From contig CANHCG010000094.1 in the NCBI GenBank assembly GCA_947459055.1, forward strand, positions 1 through 6,800: DNA of 6,800 bases, in the 5' to 3' direction. The number at the start of each line of letters is the position of its first letter. Within the stretch, counting starts at the first letter, position 1. Source of the stretch: Cytophagaceae bacterium (GTDB lineage: Bacteria > Bacteroidota > Bacteroidia > Cytophagales > Spirosomataceae). Of this stretch, positions 6,006 through 6,800 are shown piece by piece. A program made the position numbers and the translations under genes. Under the pieces are notes generated by a model. The model did not search any database, was not told the DNA's origin, and saw only the letters and a list, made by a program, of their open reading frames with translations.

Positions 6006-6521
6006 TTAGTAAATGGTTTCGCGTTTGGAACCGACAAATGGAATCCATTGCGTATCCAAAATTCCTGAAAAATTTCGCAAAAACATAACGAATGAAGGCT
6101 TAAATGGATGTCGGGCTAAATGCATGCCCGCTTCCTCGGGTGTTTGATCTCCTTTTTTGGCATTGCAATATTTACAGGCCGTAGTTAAATTATCCCAGGA
6201 GGTTCTTCCCTGGCGGGATTTTGGCATCACGTGATCTAAGGTCAAATGTTCTTTGGAACCGCAATATTGACACATATTCCCGTCTCGTTTGAAAATATTT
6301 TGTCGAGTTAAAACCACGCCTTTGTAAGGGAAATAGACATAGCGATTTAATCGGATGACGGAAGGAAAGGGAAATGTTTGGGAAATCGAGTGCAATTTGG
6401 CTGTGCTGGATTCGGCGACTAATTCGGCTTTGTTTAGGTAGACCAAAAGAAAGGCTTTTGGCATGGAACAAATCGTCAGAGCGCTGTAATCTTGATTCAG
6501 AACTAATACCTTTTGACTCAT
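6006..6521 (-). CDS. Stand-alone HNH endonuclease
   Basis: A 171-residue protein of a type seen across Bacteroidota. The N-terminal half (MSQKVLVLNQDYSAL, then FLLVYLNKAEL at 24-34) is a conserved family-specific domain. The HNH nuclease follows: CQYC (84-87), LDHVMPKS with catalytic His97 (95-102), NL with Asn111, CKYCNAKKGD (116-125) with Asn120, and TPEEAGM. The four cysteines should bind a structural zinc and His97 should activate water at a metal site. The frame extends upstream to an ATG at 6566, but the conserved N-terminus starts at the ATG at 6521, and a likely promoter -7 element sits between the two, so the shorter form is chosen. There is no methyltransferase, toxin partner or phage gene nearby, so a restriction role is not supported; a role in repair or nucleic-acid processing is inference. 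It is the first gene of a two-gene unit. Confidence 0.9.
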   Translation of the reverse strand: MSQKVLVLNQDYSALTICSMPKAFLLVYLNKAELVAESSTAKLHSISQTFPFPSVIRLNRYVYFPYKGVVLTRQNIFKRDGNMCQYCGSKEHLTLDHVMPKSRQGRTSWDNLTTACKYCNAKKGDQTPEEAGMHLARHPFKPSFVMFLRNFSGILDTQWIPFVGSKRETIY

Positions 6522-6544
6522 AGAAACGGGATTAGAATACCTTT

Positions 6545-6576
6545 TAAAGTTAGTAAAATAATCCACTGAATCCCAA
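6545..6576 (-). promoter_or_regulatory. Possible promoter of the HNH-DUF2520 unit
   Basis: On the minus strand, TTG (6576-6574), a 21-base spacer and TAACTTTA (6552-6545) match the Bacteroidota pattern except for the last base of the -7 element. Transcription would start near 6538, some 17 bases before the ATG at 6521, and downstream of the alternative ATG at 6566. Confidence 0.42.
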
Positions 6577-6602
6577 GTGCTTAAAGATTAAATTTAGGCA
6601 CA

Positions 6603-6634
6603 TTCGAGGGAATGAATCAGATTGTGTAAATTTG
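6603..6634 (+). promoter_or_regulatory. Promoter of the M20 amidohydrolase gene
   Basis: TAAATTTG (6627-6634) is an exact TAnnTTTG -7 element. TTCG (6603-6606) lies 20 bases upstream as an imperfect TTTG. Transcription would start near 6641, leaving about 14 A/G-rich leader bases before the ATG at 6655. Confidence 0.58.
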
Positions 6635-6654
6635 CAAAAAAAAGAAAGCGTCTG

Positions 6655-6800
6655 ATGTCAACTTTGTTGGAACAAATCAAATCCCTCTCCCTAGCAAATG
6701 CCCAAGAAACGGTCAAAAACCGTCATCATTTGCATCAAAATCCCGAACTATCTTATCAAGAAAAAGAGACGCAGGCTTATGTGGAGGCGCAATTGCAGGC
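6655..6800 (+). CDS. M20-family amidohydrolase/peptidase, N-terminal fragment (partial)
   Basis: An open frame starts with ATG at 6655 and stays open to the window end (48 codons). After a short amphipathic helix (STLLEQIKSLSLANAQETV) it shows RHHLHQNPELSYQEKET (22-38), the N-terminal hallmark of the M20D amidohydrolase group: hippurate hydrolase, N-acetyl-L-amino-acid and N-acetyldiaminopimelate deacetylases, and IAA-amino-acid hydrolase-like enzymes. These cleave N-acyl or peptide bonds with a di-metal site whose ligands lie beyond the window. The substrate cannot be told from this fragment. No signal peptide is seen, so it is probably cytoplasmic. It diverges from the HNH gene and has its own promoter. 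Confidence 0.85.
   Translation, partial: MSTLLEQIKSLSLANAQETVKNRHHLHQNPELSYQEKETQAYVEAQLQ

Noticed and set aside
6522..6566. Upstream ATG at 6566 extending the HNH protein by 15 residues
   Set aside because: The extension is not part of the conserved N-terminus, and a likely -7 promoter element (6552-6545) lies between it and the ATG at 6521.

Overview
The window looks like ordinary chromosome from a member of the Bacteroidota, probably a Cytophagales-type bacterium. The evidence is the protein style (Bacteroidota-type TrpE, RF1, HNH protein and DUF2520 protein), the lack of Shine-Dalgarno sequences, and several promoters with the phylum's -7 element TAnnTTTG. The genus cannot be told from this sequence. 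I see no phage, insertion sequence, CRISPR array, tRNA or rRNA.

Layout. (1) Positions 1-676 hold the 5' part of trpE on the minus strand. Upstream of it lies what looks like a complete ribosome-mediated tryptophan attenuator: a promoter, a 13-codon leader peptide with one Trp codon, a pause hairpin, a possible antiterminator and a strong intrinsic terminator. (2) Positions 677-2426, minus strand: purB (adenylosuccinate lyase), followed by a small VOC/glyoxalase-fold gene whose start overlaps the purB stop. (3) Positions 2516-3544, plus strand: a membrane sensor histidine kinase with no response regulator beside it. (4) Positions 3645-4718, minus strand: prfA (release factor 1). It diverges from (5) a 150-residue probable lipoprotein of unknown function at 4790-5242; the two promoters lie on top of each other. 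(6) Positions 5235-6521, minus strand: a two-gene unit of a stand-alone HNH endonuclease followed by a Rossmann/DUF2520 protein. (7) From 6655, plus strand: the first 48 codons of an M20-family amidohydrolase, cut by the window edge.

Most of this is housekeeping: tryptophan synthesis, purine synthesis and translation termination, with a few poorly characterised but widely conserved Bacteroidota genes. The most interesting element is the trp leader at about 507-673. TrpE also keeps the Glu-Ser pair of the feedback-inhibition motif, so the pathway entry seems to be controlled both by attenuation and by end-product inhibition. I found no strong candidate for a wholly new multi-gene system.
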